64,000 nucleotides of DNA from Terriglobales bacterium (GTDB taxonomy: Bacteria > Acidobacteriota > Terriglobia > Terriglobales > Acidobacteriaceae): the NCBI GenBank assembly GCA_035487355.1, contig DATHMF010000020.1, positions 62,001 through 126,000 of the forward strand. Reading direction: 5' to 3'. A model generated the notes under the pieces. The model was given only the letters and a program-made list of their open reading frames with translations, searched no databases and was not told the origin of the DNA. Positions 27,483 through 35,739 of the stretch are shown in pieces (position 1 is the first letter of the stretch; each line of letters starts with the position of its first letter). The translations under genes and the position numbers were made by a program.

Positions 27483-28122
27483 TGAGCAGTTTTTCCTCGA
27501 AGTTGGTTTTGGTAGGAACGAAATCGAAATCGTATTTCTTGGCGAACTGCAGAAGAGCTGAGGCAGCTCCCGGATCGGCGGGGACGCTCCATTCGTTGGC
27601 TGTATCCAGAGGCTGCGCGCCCGGTATAGCTTGCAAGCTTTGCACGACTTTCGGACCATCAACCGGATCAGCGGCAAAGCGCACCAAGAATCCACCGCCC
27701 ACCCGGGCCACGATCGAACGCAACGACTCACGTATCCATTCATGGCTCAACCGATAGACCGACAAGACCAGTACCACCAGCAGCAGAAAGCCCAGCAATG
27801 CTAATTGCACGATCGTGATCTGGTTGGAAGTTGTAGGCGTGATGCGGCGCGAGATCACAACCACGTAAGCGACACAACAGATCCAGGCGACGGCCGCCCA
27901 AAGTTTTCCGGCCGTGCTCAGGTAGCGAACGGACTTGTGGTCTTGAATAGGAATAATGAGAAACAGGTAATCCGCCACCAGAAACGCTGCCAGCAACTCC
28001 CACCACAGGCGTTGATGTCCGTGGCTGTTGAACCACTCCCAGCGCGCAAACAATGCGGCCACGGTCAAGACGGCGAGAGCCATCCAGAGATAGGAGACGC
28101 CCGGGCTGCGAGTCAGCTTCAT
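27472..28122 (-). CDS. Membrane protein of unknown function
   Basis: 216 residues from ATG 28122. Four hydrophobic segments are visible (about 11-26, 41-58, 72-90 and 103-120), followed by a soluble C-terminal part of about 95 residues with RFAADPVDGPKVVQSLQAIP. No family is recognised. The stop overlaps the start of the alpha/beta hydrolase gene, and the gene is divergent from the M20 peptidase with only 31 bases between starts. Confidence 0.65.
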   Translation of the reverse strand: MKLTRSPGVSYLWMALAVLTVAALFARWEWFNSHGHQRLWWELLAAFLVADYLFLIIPIQDHKSVRYLSTAGKLWAAVAWICCVAYVVVISRRITPTTSNQITIVQLALLGFLLLVVLVLSVYRLSHEWIRESLRSIVARVGGGFLVRFAADPVDGPKVVQSLQAIPGAQPLDTANEWSVPADPGAASALLQFAKKYDFDFVPTKTNFEEKLLSGR

Positions 28123-28153
28123 TTATTGCGACCTTCAGTTTATCCTCTTTAGC

Positions 28154-29161
28154 GTGGACCTGTTCGCTCTAACCCGTCAACTGGTTGATATTGAATCCGT
28201 CACCGGCAACGAAGCCGCGGTCGGCGAGTTCCTTGACCGTACATTGAGCCTGCTCGACTACGAAGTCCATCGGACTCCGGTCGAAGAGAAGCGCTTCAAT
28301 ATTTACGCCGTACCGCGTGGAAGCCCTCATCCGCTGGTGGTGTTTTCCACCCATACGGACGTGGTCCCGCCATGGGTGCCCTCTTCGGAAGACGAACACA
28401 ACATCTACGGCCGCGGCTCGTGCGACGCGAAGGGGATCATCGCCGCGCAGATCGGCGCCGCCGAGCGCCTGCGTACAGAGAACTTTCCCATTGGCCTGCT
28501 CTTTGTCGTAGGCGAAGAGCGCAACAGCGTGGGAGCAATCGTCGCCAATGAAAAAGCCCACGAACTGCATGGCGGAAGCTGCAAATTCCTGATCAACGGC
28601 GAACCCACGGACAACAAGATCGCTATCGCATCCAAAGGCGGACTGCGCGTAGAGGTGATCGCGCACGGCAAACTGGCGCACTCGGCCTATCCGCACCTGG
28701 GCGACTCGGCCATTGAGAAACTCTTGACTGCGCTCGAAGGCCTGCGCCGCATACCGCTTCCCCAGAACCCGGAAGTCGGTCCGTGCACCATGAACATCGG
28801 CGTCATCGAAGGAGGCCACGCGCCCAACGTGATCGCCGATAACGCCCGCGCACAATTGCTCTATCGCCTGGTGGGGCCGTCGGAGGAATTGAGACGGCAA
28901 ATCATTGCTGCGGCAGGAGACCAGGTGCAGGTCGAGTTTCCATTAGAGATTCCCTTTTTGAAATTCAGAAGCCTGGATGGCATTCCAACCATGATCGCCG
29001 CCTTCACCACCGATATCCCAGCGCTGACCAATTGGGGCGAGCCGGTGCTGCTGGGGCCGGGATCAATCCACGTGGCGCATACCGAGCGCGAGTTCGTCGC
29101 CAAGCAGGATTTACTCGATGCGGTGGAACTGTACTGTGCGGTGGTGAAGAAACTGCTTTAA
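28154..29161 (+). CDS. M20-family metallopeptidase (ArgE/DapE-like)
   Basis: 335 residues starting at GTG 28154. Zinc-site residues are visible: H67 and D69 in STHTDVVPP, bridging D91 in GRGSCDAKG, catalytic E121 with E122 in VVGEE, and the late His in HVAHTERE. The family removes N-acyl groups or cleaves small peptides, as acetylornithine deacetylase and succinyl-diaminopimelate desuccinylase do. The precise substrate cannot be told, and no arginine or lysine biosynthesis gene is adjacent. Confidence 0.88.
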   Translation: MDLFALTRQLVDIESVTGNEAAVGEFLDRTLSLLDYEVHRTPVEEKRFNIYAVPRGSPHPLVVFSTHTDVVPPWVPSSEDEHNIYGRGSCDAKGIIAAQIGAAERLRTENFPIGLLFVVGEERNSVGAIVANEKAHELHGGSCKFLINGEPTDNKIAIASKGGLRVEVIAHGKLAHSAYPHLGDSAIEKLLTALEGLRRIPLPQNPEVGPCTMNIGVIEGGHAPNVIADNARAQLLYRLVGPSEELRRQIIAAAGDQVQVEFPLEIPFLKFRSLDGIPTMIAAFTTDIPALTNWGEPVLLGPGSIHVAHTEREFVAKQDLLDAVELYCAVVKKLL

Positions 29162-29200
29162 GAGCAGTTCTCAGTTCTCAGCTTGAACAAACCAGTTTCT

Positions 29201-29318
29201 TGTCATTCCGACGCGGAGCGGAGGAATCCCTTTTGTGCCGATGATCCTTAAGCTCTTCTACCCGTAGATTCCTGAAAGCTGATAGGGATTCCTCGTCGCT
29301 GCGCTCCTCGGAATGACA
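29201..29318. repeat. Long inverted-repeat (REP/MITE-like) element
   Basis: The left arm starts TGTCATTCCGACGCGGAGCG and continues GAGGAATCCC (29201-29230). The right arm starts GGGATTCCTCGTCGC and ends GAATGACA (29285-29318). The arms pair with a few mismatches around a spacer of about 55 bases. Elements of the form 'TCATTCCGA...GAGGAAT' are frequent between genes in many bacterial genomes. It lies between the M20 peptidase gene and uvrB. Confidence 0.65.
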
Positions 29319-29427
29319 ACCCAAAACTCCGCGTCTCCGCGCCTCCGCGGTTGGTTCCCATTCTCGATATAATAAAAAGATTCTCCCTGCTCAAAATAGC
29401 GGCCGGGGAGCACCAGGCCCAACTCCA

Positions 29428-31416
29428 ATGGATTTCAAACTACAAAGCGACTACAAACCCCAGGGCGACCAGGGACCAGCCATCGAGCAGCTCACGCGCG
29501 GCCTCATTGACGCGGAAAAGCACCAGGTGCTGCTGGGCGTGACCGGCTCGGGCAAGACCTACACCATGGCCAAGATCATCGAGCAGTTGCGGCGGCCGGC
29601 CGTGGTGATCGCGCATAACAAGACCCTGGCGGCGCAGCTTTATCACGAATTCAAGAACTTTTTTCCGCAGAACGCGGTGGAATATTTCGTCTCGTACTAC
29701 GACTACTACCAGCCTGAGGCCTATATCCCCGCCGGCGATGTGTATATCGAAAAAGAGGCGACGGTCAACGAAGAATTGAATAAGCTCCGCCTCTCTTCCA
29801 CCCGATCGCTCTTTGAGCGGCGCGATTGCATCATTGTGGCCTCGGTAAGCTGCATCTACGGTTTGGGTTCGCCTGAGGCTTACTACGGCATGATGCTCTT
29901 CCTGGAAAAAGGACAGAAGATCAAGCGCGAAGACATTCTGCGCAAGCTGGTGGAAATTCTCTACGAGCGCAGTGAAGGAGATTTCCGCCGGGGAACGTTT
30001 CGCGTGCGCGGCGACGTGATCGAGGTGCAGCCTCCGTATGACGACATGGCCTACCGCATCGAGCTGTTCGGCGACGAAGTGGAATCACTCTCGCAGATTG
30101 ATCCGCTCTTCGGCACCGTGAAGCAGAAGTATGCGCGGCTGCCCATTTATCCCAAGACCCACTATGTCTTGAAGCCGGAGAGCAAACATAAGGCGATAGC
30201 TTCTATTAAAGAAGAGCTGGCCTGGTGGGAAAAAGAGCTGGAAAAGCAAGGACGGCTGGTGGAAGCCCAGCGCATACACCAGCGCGTGCGCTTTGATCTG
30301 GAGATGATCCAGGCCATGGGCTACTGCCACGGCATTGAGAATTACTCGCGCCACTTCACCGGACGCATGCCCGGCGAAGCCCCACCCACCTTGCTGGATT
30401 ACGTCCCGCGCGATTACCTGCTCTTCATTGACGAATCGCACCAGACCGTTCCCCAGCTTCACGCCATGTGGCACGGCGACCGTTCGCGCAAGCAGGTGCT
30501 CATTGAATACGGCTTCCGCATGCCTTCGGCGCTGGATAACCGTCCGCTTTCGTTTGAAGAGTTCGAGCATCGCGTGAACCAGGCGGTCTATGTCTCGGCG
30601 ACGCCGGGACCGTATGAGCTCACGAAATCCGCCGGGGTAGTGGTGGAGCAGATTATCCGCCCCACGGGCTTGGTTGATCCTGAGGTCGAGATCCGCCCGG
30701 TCAAGGGACAAATTGACGACCTGCTGCATGAGATCCGCGAGCGCGCCAACCGTCATGAGCGCGTGCTGGTGGGAACGCTCACCAAGCGCATGGCCGAAGA
30801 CCTGGCGGAATACTACAGCGAGGTCGGCGTGCGCTGCCGCTACATGCACTCGGAGATCGAGACCCTGGAGCGCGTCAAGATTTTGCGCGACCTGCGCAAG
30901 GGTGAATATGACGTATTGATCGGCATCAACCTGCTGCGCGAAGGCCTGGACCTGCCCGAGGTCTCCCTCGTCGCCATTCTCGATGCCGATAAAGAGGGCT
31001 TCCTGCGCTCCTCGGGTTCGCTGATTCAAACCATGGGCCGCTGCGCACGCAACCTCAACGGAAGAGCGATTCTCTACGCCGACAGAATCACTGATTCCAT
31101 GAAGAAAGCCATGGATGAAACCGACCGGCGCCGCGCCCTGCAAAGAGCTTACAACCAGGAGCACGGCATTACCCCGGAGAGCATTGTCCGGTCTTTGGAT
31201 ATGACGCTGGCCAAGATTGTGCAGGCCGACTATACGGACTTCGTCGATGCTGCCGATGGAATCCCGGACTTCAAATCGCAGGAAGAGCTGGATGCCCACG
31301 TCGCCAAACTCGAGAGCGATATGCGCGAAGCCGCCAAACGCTTCGAGTTCGAAAAGGCGGCGAAGCTGCGCGATACGATCAAGGATTTGCGGACGAAGGA
31401 GTTTCTGTTCACATGA
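29428..31416 (+). CDS. uvrB: Excinuclease ABC subunit B
   Basis: 662 residues. Walker A is GVTGSGKT (37-44), and the beta-hairpin that probes for DNA damage contains [12 protein letters not shown] (about 91-102). The DEAD-like box is FIDESH, helicase motif VI is QTMGRCARN, and a C-terminal UVR domain ([20 protein letters not shown]) binds UvrC. UvrB verifies lesions after UvrA loading in nucleotide excision repair. ATG 29428 matches the family start ([15 protein letters not shown]). No other uvr gene is in the window. Confidence 0.98.
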   Translation: MDFKLQSDYKPQGDQGPAIEQLTRGLIDAEKHQVLLGVTGSGKTYTMAKIIEQLRRPAVVIAHNKTLAAQLYHEFKNFFPQNAVEYFVSYYDYYQPEAYIPAGDVYIEKEATVNEELNKLRLSSTRSLFERRDCIIVASVSCIYGLGSPEAYYGMMLFLEKGQKIKREDILRKLVEILYERSEGDFRRGTFRVRGDVIEVQPPYDDMAYRIELFGDEVESLSQIDPLFGTVKQKYARLPIYPKTHYVLKPESKHKAIASIKEELAWWEKELEKQGRLVEAQRIHQRVRFDLEMIQAMGYCHGIENYSRHFTGRMPGEAPPTLLDYVPRDYLLFIDESHQTVPQLHAMWHGDRSRKQVLIEYGFRMPSALDNRPLSFEEFEHRVNQAVYVSATPGPYELTKSAGVVVEQIIRPTGLVDPEVEIRPVKGQIDDLLHEIRERANRHERVLVGTLTKRMAEDLAEYYSEVGVRCRYMHSEIETLERVKILRDLRKGEYDVLIGINLLREGLDLPEVSLVAILDADKEGFLRSSGSLIQTMGRCARNLNGRAILYADRITDSMKKAMDETDRRRALQRAYNQEHGITPESIVRSLDMTLAKIVQADYTDFVDAADGIPDFKSQEELDAHVAKLESDMREAAKRFEFEKAAKLRDTIKDLRTKEFLFT

Positions 31417-31425
31417 GAAAATCTT

Positions 31426-31457
31426 CGCCGCGGATGAACGCGGATTTGCGCGGATTT
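31426..31457. repeat. CGCGGAT-type intergenic repeat, copy 1
   Basis: The unit runs CGCCGCGGATGAACGCGGAT and then TTGCGCGGATTT. An almost identical copy lies at 32047-32079 and a shorter variant at 61297-61327. It sits immediately after the uvrB stop. Confidence 0.7.
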
Positions 31458-31463
31458 CTGTTG

Positions 31464-31583
31464 GAGCTATTTTGAGTCCCCACCACGCCACTTGCTGAAA
31501 AGGCGCAACAGATGCTAAGTCTTTAATAATAAATGACATATCGAAGAAATATAGTGCACTAGCAGCTAGTGGCTGGCCGTCAT
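31464..31583. repeat. Imperfect direct repeat, copy 1
   Basis: Begins GAGCTATTTTGAGTC and includes CCACTTGC and ATATAGTGCACTAGCAG before GCCGTCAT. It matches 31751-31874 with several small gaps. The core TAGTGCACTA is itself palindromic. Confidence 0.6.
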
Positions 31584-31750
31584 CAACATTTAGAGCATCC
31601 GGTTAAGATCGGCGCTCTTCTATTCGCCATCGTACAAGTCGTTCGGATGTCATGCCGAGCGAGGGCGTGCCCGAGTCGGGGCACCCCGAGGATATCTCGT
31701 TTTGCCCATGCCGCTGTAAGGCATTCTCTAAGAAACCTTCAACCTGAACT

Positions 31751-31874
31751 GAGCTGCTGTTTTGAGTCGTCCCACGAGCCACTTGCAGAAGAGGAGGCAT
31801 GACCGCTAAGCCTCTAGTAATCAACAACATACTGTCGAAATATAGTGCACTAGCAGGTAGTACACTCCCGTCAT
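31751..31874. repeat. Imperfect direct repeat, copy 2
   Basis: Begins GAGCTGCTGTTTTGAGTC and includes CCACTTGC and ATATAGTGCACTAGCAG before CCCGTCAT. It has the same order of conserved blocks as 31464-31583, with about 170 bases of different sequence between the copies. Confidence 0.6.
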
Positions 31875-31923
31875 GCGCCGTCTTGCTGAGTACTGAATTC
31901 CGAGTACCTGCGTACTACTCAAT

Positions 31924-31967
31924 AAATTTTCAAAGAGCTGGGACCAAAGCAGCATCCTGAATGCCGT
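31924..31967. repeat. Dispersed repeat, copy 2
   Basis: AAATTTTCAAAGA followed by GGACCAAAGCAGCATCCTGA and ATGCCG. It is related to 19716-19767. Confidence 0.45.
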
Positions 31968-32046
31968 CAGACCATTATGATCCACAATTTTCGTGGAGTG
32001 AACTGTTTGATATCAGCTTGATACCACTACCGGAAGCCTTTCTTTC

Positions 32047-32079
32047 CGCCGCGGATGAACGCGGATTTGCGCGGATTTC
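32047..32079. repeat. CGCGGAT-type intergenic repeat, copy 2
   Basis: Nearly identical over about 32 bases to 31426-31457. It lies upstream of the 5'-nuclease gene. Confidence 0.7.
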
Positions 32080-32199
32080 AATGCCGACGGACGTAGTAGT
32101 GGGTAGTCCGGCCAAGCTTCTGGTCATCAAATTCGCGCTTTTTGCGAAGGGCAGCGGTTTTCTGTATAACATCATTTGCAGAAAGCTGATCGGAGCCGC

Positions 32200-33072
32200 A
32201 TGGATGTGCACTTGGTTGATGGGACGTATGAATTGTTCCGGCACTTTTTCGCTGTGCCCTCTGCGAAAGATGCGAACGGCAAGGAAGTCGGCGCAGTACG
32301 TGGTGTGCTGAATTCCGTTTGGTCCATGATCGAACGCGGTGCAACCCATATTGGGGTGGCAACCGATAAGGTCGTGGAGTCGTTTCGCAACGATCTGTAT
32401 CCGGGATACAAGACCAGCGAAGGTGTGGCTCCGGAGTTGCTCTCGCAGTTTCCCATTCTGGAAGAAGCGCTCGAAGCCATGGGAGTGGTGGTGTGGCCCA
32501 TGGTCTACTATGAGGCCGATGACGCGCTCGCTTCCGCCGCCGCCAAAGCAGCCAAAGATCGCAGTGTGAAGCAGGTGTTCATTTGTACGCCGGATAAAGA
32601 CCTCAGTCAGTGTGTTGTGGGCACACGAGTCGTTCAACTGGACCGCAGGCGCGAAATCTTGCGCGATGAAGCCGGCGTTGTGGCCAAGTTCGGGGTGAAG
32701 CCGCAATCCATTCCGGATTACCTGGCGGTGGTCGGCGACAGTGCAGATGGCTTCCCAGGTGTGCCAGGATGGGGCCTGAAAGCTGCATCTCTTACCTTGT
32801 CCCGATACCCCCACCTTGAAGATATTCCGAAGGAATGGCGGGAGTGGCACCCCTCGATCAAGAAGGCGCGCACGCTCTCGGAATCGCTATTCAACGCATG
32901 GAACGACGCTCTGTTGTTTCGCACCCTCGCAACCCTGCGCCTGGATGTTCCCGTTTTTGATACGGTCGAGGACCTTGGCTGGAAGGGACCGCGCCCGAAC
33001 TTTGAGGAATACTGCCGGCGAATGAAGTCACCTGCTCTGCTTGGCCGCGTTACGTCGGCAAAATCAAAGTAG
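32200..33072 (+). CDS. Stand-alone 5'-3' exonuclease/flap-nuclease domain protein
   Basis: 290 residues from ATG 32200, with GGAG 5 bases upstream; the frame begins 8 codons earlier at a TTG. The acidic metal ligands of the PolA 5'-nuclease fold are all visible: D7 (HLVDGTYELFR), D56 (ATDK), E105-A-D107-D108 (YYEADDALAS), D132-K-D134 and D180/D183 (VGDSADGFPGVPGWG, the helix-hairpin-helix loop). It is the length of stand-alone homologues such as ExoIX/YpcP. It probably removes RNA primers or flaps. No polymerase domain is attached. Confidence 0.9.
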   Translation: MDVHLVDGTYELFRHFFAVPSAKDANGKEVGAVRGVLNSVWSMIERGATHIGVATDKVVESFRNDLYPGYKTSEGVAPELLSQFPILEEALEAMGVVVWPMVYYEADDALASAAAKAAKDRSVKQVFICTPDKDLSQCVVGTRVVQLDRRREILRDEAGVVAKFGVKPQSIPDYLAVVGDSADGFPGVPGWGLKAASLTLSRYPHLEDIPKEWREWHPSIKKARTLSESLFNAWNDALLFRTLATLRLDVPVFDTVEDLGWKGPRPNFEEYCRRMKSPALLGRVTSAKSK

Positions 33073-33167
33073 TTTCGGGTTTCAAGTTTCGAGTTTCGAG
33101 TTTTCCCAAATACGAATTTTCCCGAGAATGCCCTGCTGCGGCATGACAGCAGACCCCTTTGCGGGGC

Positions 33168-33197
33168 TTGACAGTCGATTCGTTGCGGCAGTAATAT
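33168..33197 (+). promoter_or_regulatory. Probable promoter of the ArsR-SRPBCC genes
   Basis: TTGACA (33168-33173) and TAATAT (33192-33197) are separated by 18 bases. The predicted start near 33204 falls inside the inverted repeat 33196-33227. Confidence 0.5.
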
Positions 33198-33227
33198 AAC
33201 TTTTCGGTTATACAACCGATAAGTTAT
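33196..33227. promoter_or_regulatory. Inverted repeat overlapping promoter and start codon, probable ArsR operator
   Basis: ATAACTTTTCGGTT (33196-33209) and AACCGATAAGTTAT (33214-33227) are inverted copies matching at 13 of 14 positions with a 4-base spacer. It covers the predicted transcription start and the first two bases of the ATG at 33226. Binding there by the encoded ArsR repressor would block its own transcription. Confidence 0.65.
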
Positions 33228-33624
33228 GGAACAAATGACCCCTGATCGCCTTGACGCAACGTTCGCAGCGCTGGCTGATCCCACGCGGCGGGCGATCCTG
33301 GCCCGGCTGGCCTCGGGTGAGGCGTCGGTAATGGAGCTGGCTGAGCCGTTCGCGATGAGCCAGCCCGCGATCTCCAAGCACCTTAAAGTTCTGGAGCGCG
33401 CCGGCCTGATTTCGCGCGGCCGCGACGCGCAGCGCCGGCCGCGCCGGCTCGAAGCCAAGCCGCTCGCGGAGGCCACCGACTGGCTGGAGCGCTACCGGCA
33501 GGTTTTGGAGAGCAACTTCCAGCGCCTCGATGCCCTGCTCGGCCAGATGAAGTTCGAAGAGAAAAAAGGTGGACGCACGAAGCGTCACGGGAAAATACCA
33601 ATCGCCAGGAGAAAACACCAATGA
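33226..33624 (+). CDS. ArsR-family transcriptional regulator
   Basis: 132 residues, winged helix: ALADPTRRAILARLASGEASV, then LAEPFAMSQPAISKHLKVLE (recognition helix) and a wing rich in Arg. No metal-binding Cys pair is present, so it belongs to the group found next to SRPBCC (AHSA1) genes rather than to metal sensors. ATG 33226 has no clear ribosome site and lies inside an inverted repeat; ATG 33235 is the alternative. It overlaps the following gene by 4 bases (ATGA), so the two are coupled. Confidence 0.9.
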   Translation: MEQMTPDRLDATFAALADPTRRAILARLASGEASVMELAEPFAMSQPAISKHLKVLERAGLISRGRDAQRRPRRLEAKPLAEATDWLERYRQVLESNFQRLDALLGQMKFEEKKGGRTKRHGKIPIARRKHQ

Positions 33625-34100
33625 GCAGTGGAACTTTGAAAGTAACAACGCGTGGCGACCGGGAGATCGTGATGACACGCGTCCTCGACGCGCCGCGCCG
33701 CATGGTCTTCGACGCTTTCACCAAGCCCGAACTGGTCAAACGCTGGTTACTCGGGCCGCCGGGCTGGTCAATGCCGGTCTGCGAAATAGATCTGAGAGTC
33801 GGCGGCAGCTACCGCTACGTGTGGCGCCACGTCAACGGAAATGAAATGGGGATGGGCGGCGTCTACCGCGAAATTGTGGCGCCGGAGCGGATTGTCGCCA
33901 CCGAGAAGTTCGACGAGGCCTGGTATCCGGGCGAGGCTGTAGGCACGCTCCTCCTGGTTGAGCAGGGCGGAAAGACCACAATCACGCAGACGGTGCTCTA
34001 CGAGTCGCGCGAGACACGCGACGGCGTTCTCAAGTCCCCCATGGAGAGTGGCGTAGCTGCGAGCTACGACAAGCTCGCTGAGATGTTGGCGGTAAATTAA
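33621..34100 (+). CDS. SRPBCC/AHSA1-domain protein
   Basis: 159 residues. The START-like ligand-binding fold is recognised by TRVLDAPRRMVFDAFTKPEL, VKRWLLGPPGW, DLRVGGSYRYVW and GVYREIVAPERIVATEKFD. Such proteins follow ArsR regulators in many soil bacteria, and their ligands are unknown. The start overlaps the arsR stop. Confidence 0.9.
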   Translation: MSSGTLKVTTRGDREIVMTRVLDAPRRMVFDAFTKPELVKRWLLGPPGWSMPVCEIDLRVGGSYRYVWRHVNGNEMGMGGVYREIVAPERIVATEKFDEAWYPGEAVGTLLLVEQGGKTTITQTVLYESRETRDGVLKSPMESGVAASYDKLAEMLAVN

Positions 34101-34121
34101 AAAATAATTAAAGGAAACTAT

Positions 34122-34595
34122 ATGCAAAAAATCACTCCGTTCTTGTGGTTCGACGGCAAAGCCGAAGAGGCGATGAATTTCTATGTTTCTGTCTTCAAGA
34201 ATTCGAAGGTTGTGCGCGTTAGTCGATATGGAGAAGGAGGACCAGGACCGAAGGGGACGGTCATGTCGGCGACATTCCAACTCGATGGACAAGACTTTTT
34301 CGCACTCAACGGCGGCCCGCAATTCACCTTCACGCCGGCCATATCCTTTTTCGTGAACTGTGAGACGCAGCAAGAAGTAGACGAGCTGTGGGAGAAGCTT
34401 TCTGAAGGCGGGAAAAAAGAAAGATGCGGCTGGCTCAAGGACAAATATGGTCTGTCGTGGCAGATCATTCCCTCGGCTTTAGGCAAAATGTTGCAAGACA
34501 AAGATGCTGAGAAATCAAAAAGGGTCATGAAGGCAATGCTTCAAATGGACAAAATTGACATAAAAGCTCTAAAGCAAGCGTATGAGCAACAATAG
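34122..34595 (+). CDS. VOC-family protein (PhnB/3-demethylubiquinone-methyltransferase-like domain)
   Basis: 157 residues beginning [20 protein letters not shown], followed by [23 protein letters not shown] and [18 protein letters not shown], the usual signature of the PF06983 glyoxalase-fold group. AAGGAAAC lies just before the ATG. It is 21 bases downstream of the SRPBCC gene and so probably third in the ArsR-controlled operon. Its enzymatic role is unknown. Confidence 0.9.
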   Translation: MQKITPFLWFDGKAEEAMNFYVSVFKNSKVVRVSRYGEGGPGPKGTVMSATFQLDGQDFFALNGGPQFTFTPAISFFVNCETQQEVDELWEKLSEGGKKERCGWLKDKYGLSWQIIPSALGKMLQDKDAEKSKRVMKAMLQMDKIDIKALKQAYEQQ

Positions 34596-34629
34596 TCCAG
34601 CACAGGCGGATGACGCTGGGTTAATTTGG

Positions 34630-34690
34630 ATCGGCGTTCATCTGTTTCACCGCAGAGGGCGCAAAGGAACGCAGAGGAACCAGGCACAAC
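34630..34690. repeat. Gene-end repeat (CGCAGAG type)
   Basis: CACCGCAGAGGGCGCAAAGG and AACGCAGAGGAACCAGG form a low-complexity purine-rich repeat of a kind scattered between genes; a related piece with CCGCGTCTCCGCGCCTCCGC is at about 29330-29350. No gene is supported in 34596-34747. Confidence 0.4.
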
Positions 34691-34747
34691 AGGGATTTCG
34701 CCATTTCCTTTCGGCAGACTCAGGGCAGAAATTTAGTGCCAAGGAGG

Positions 34748-35683
34748 TTATGGCTGGGCTTCGGATTCGGTCTGGAAGCGGCGGAAACGCTCCGTGGTTT
34801 CACCGCCATGCGCGGCGTACCAATCTTTCCATTTTACTGGATCATCGCCCAGCTCCTGGTCTGTAATCTCGCGGAGCGCGCGATAACCGTAGGGACGGGT
34901 GTCTTCATCGAGCTGCTTGTCTTCCACCATTTCAATCAAACCGGGAACCGCCAACATTCGTTGAGCACGAGTCAGCATTCCGCAGTGGGCCAAACCGCAT
35001 CCGCCGCCCTGGACGCGCACATAGTCCGAAGAATCATGATGGAAGGCATTCACCAGATCAGGCACGGTGTCGTCTGTACCGATAAATGAAATTGCTGAAA
35101 CTGCGGTATAGCGGACTTGCTCATCCTCGGAGCGCATCCATGCCCGCAGTTCGTTGTGGATTCGCTCAGGCTCAACGCCACGGTTGGCCAACAGCCCAAG
35201 TTCGGTGATGGCTGTCAACTCCTTGGAAGCATTGTTCTCGACTGCGTGAATCAATTTTTCGGCTTCTTCCTCGCTTTTGTGAATGCCGAAGGCAGCGAGT
35301 TCAATTTCGCAGGAAGCGGCCCGCACGCGCAGATCGTCTCCGTTGAGCGCCACTTCAAGCAAAGTGTTCAGGGAATCGGTGTATTGGATTTTGCCCACCC
35401 ACTGGGGCGCGCGCCGCTTAATCTCGTTGGTGGCGCCACGATGATGGGAGATGGCAAATTGCAGCAGCATCTCGGCCTGCTTCTGGGTTTCGAGGCCGTT
35501 TACGATGTCGTACTCTACTTCAGACATTTTGGATGTAGTGCCCTGGACTGGCTCTCCCGGCGGAGGGAGCTTGTGTCCGGTGATTTCTCCCGGCGCGCTC
35601 TGCCCAAGCACGAGGGCCGATGTAAAGAGAACGCACAATAAGAGTGCCGCGCACGATGCTGCCCTGCATTGGAATGGTTTCAT
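34748..35683 (-). CDS. Secreted HEAT-repeat protein
   Basis: 311 residues from ATG 35683, with GGGAGA about 9 bases upstream; a GTG at 35698 is less likely. A signal peptide (about 1-27, ends SALVLG) is followed by helical repeats of HEAT type, for example DSLNTLLEVALNGDDLRVRA and DEQVRYTAVSAISFIGTDDT. It is probably a periplasmic scaffold. No catalytic motif is seen. It lies downstream of the hybrid cheA on the same strand with a 56-base gap, so it may be cotranscribed or independent. Confidence 0.7.
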   Translation of the reverse strand: MKPFQCRAASCAALLLCVLFTSALVLGQSAPGEITGHKLPPPGEPVQGTTSKMSEVEYDIVNGLETQKQAEMLLQFAISHHRGATNEIKRRAPQWVGKIQYTDSLNTLLEVALNGDDLRVRAASCEIELAAFGIHKSEEEAEKLIHAVENNASKELTAITELGLLANRGVEPERIHNELRAWMRSEDEQVRYTAVSAISFIGTDDTVPDLVNAFHHDSSDYVRVQGGGCGLAHCGMLTRAQRMLAVPGLIEMVEDKQLDEDTRPYGYRALREITDQELGDDPVKWKDWYAAHGGETTERFRRFQTESEAQP

Positions 35684-35739
35684 GGTTGTGTCTCCCACTA
35701 TCCCTGGAACGGCAATTTTTCCTTTGCTTGCAAAGTTTT

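Larger units (their letters stand above)
31417..32199. other. Repeat-rich intergenic region, no supported gene
   Basis: 783 bases between uvrB and the 5'-nuclease gene. It contains two CGCGGAT-type repeats (31426-31457 and 32047-32079), a pair of imperfect direct repeats of about 120 bases, a GTGCCC/GGGCAC hairpin (about 31668-31685) and a dispersed-repeat copy (31924-31967). The short frames here are not convincing genes. Confidence 0.6.

Noticed and set aside
30085..31539. 484-codon leftward frame opposite uvrB
   Set aside because: It mirrors uvrB codons on the other strand; uvrB is unmistakable and the frame has no domain.
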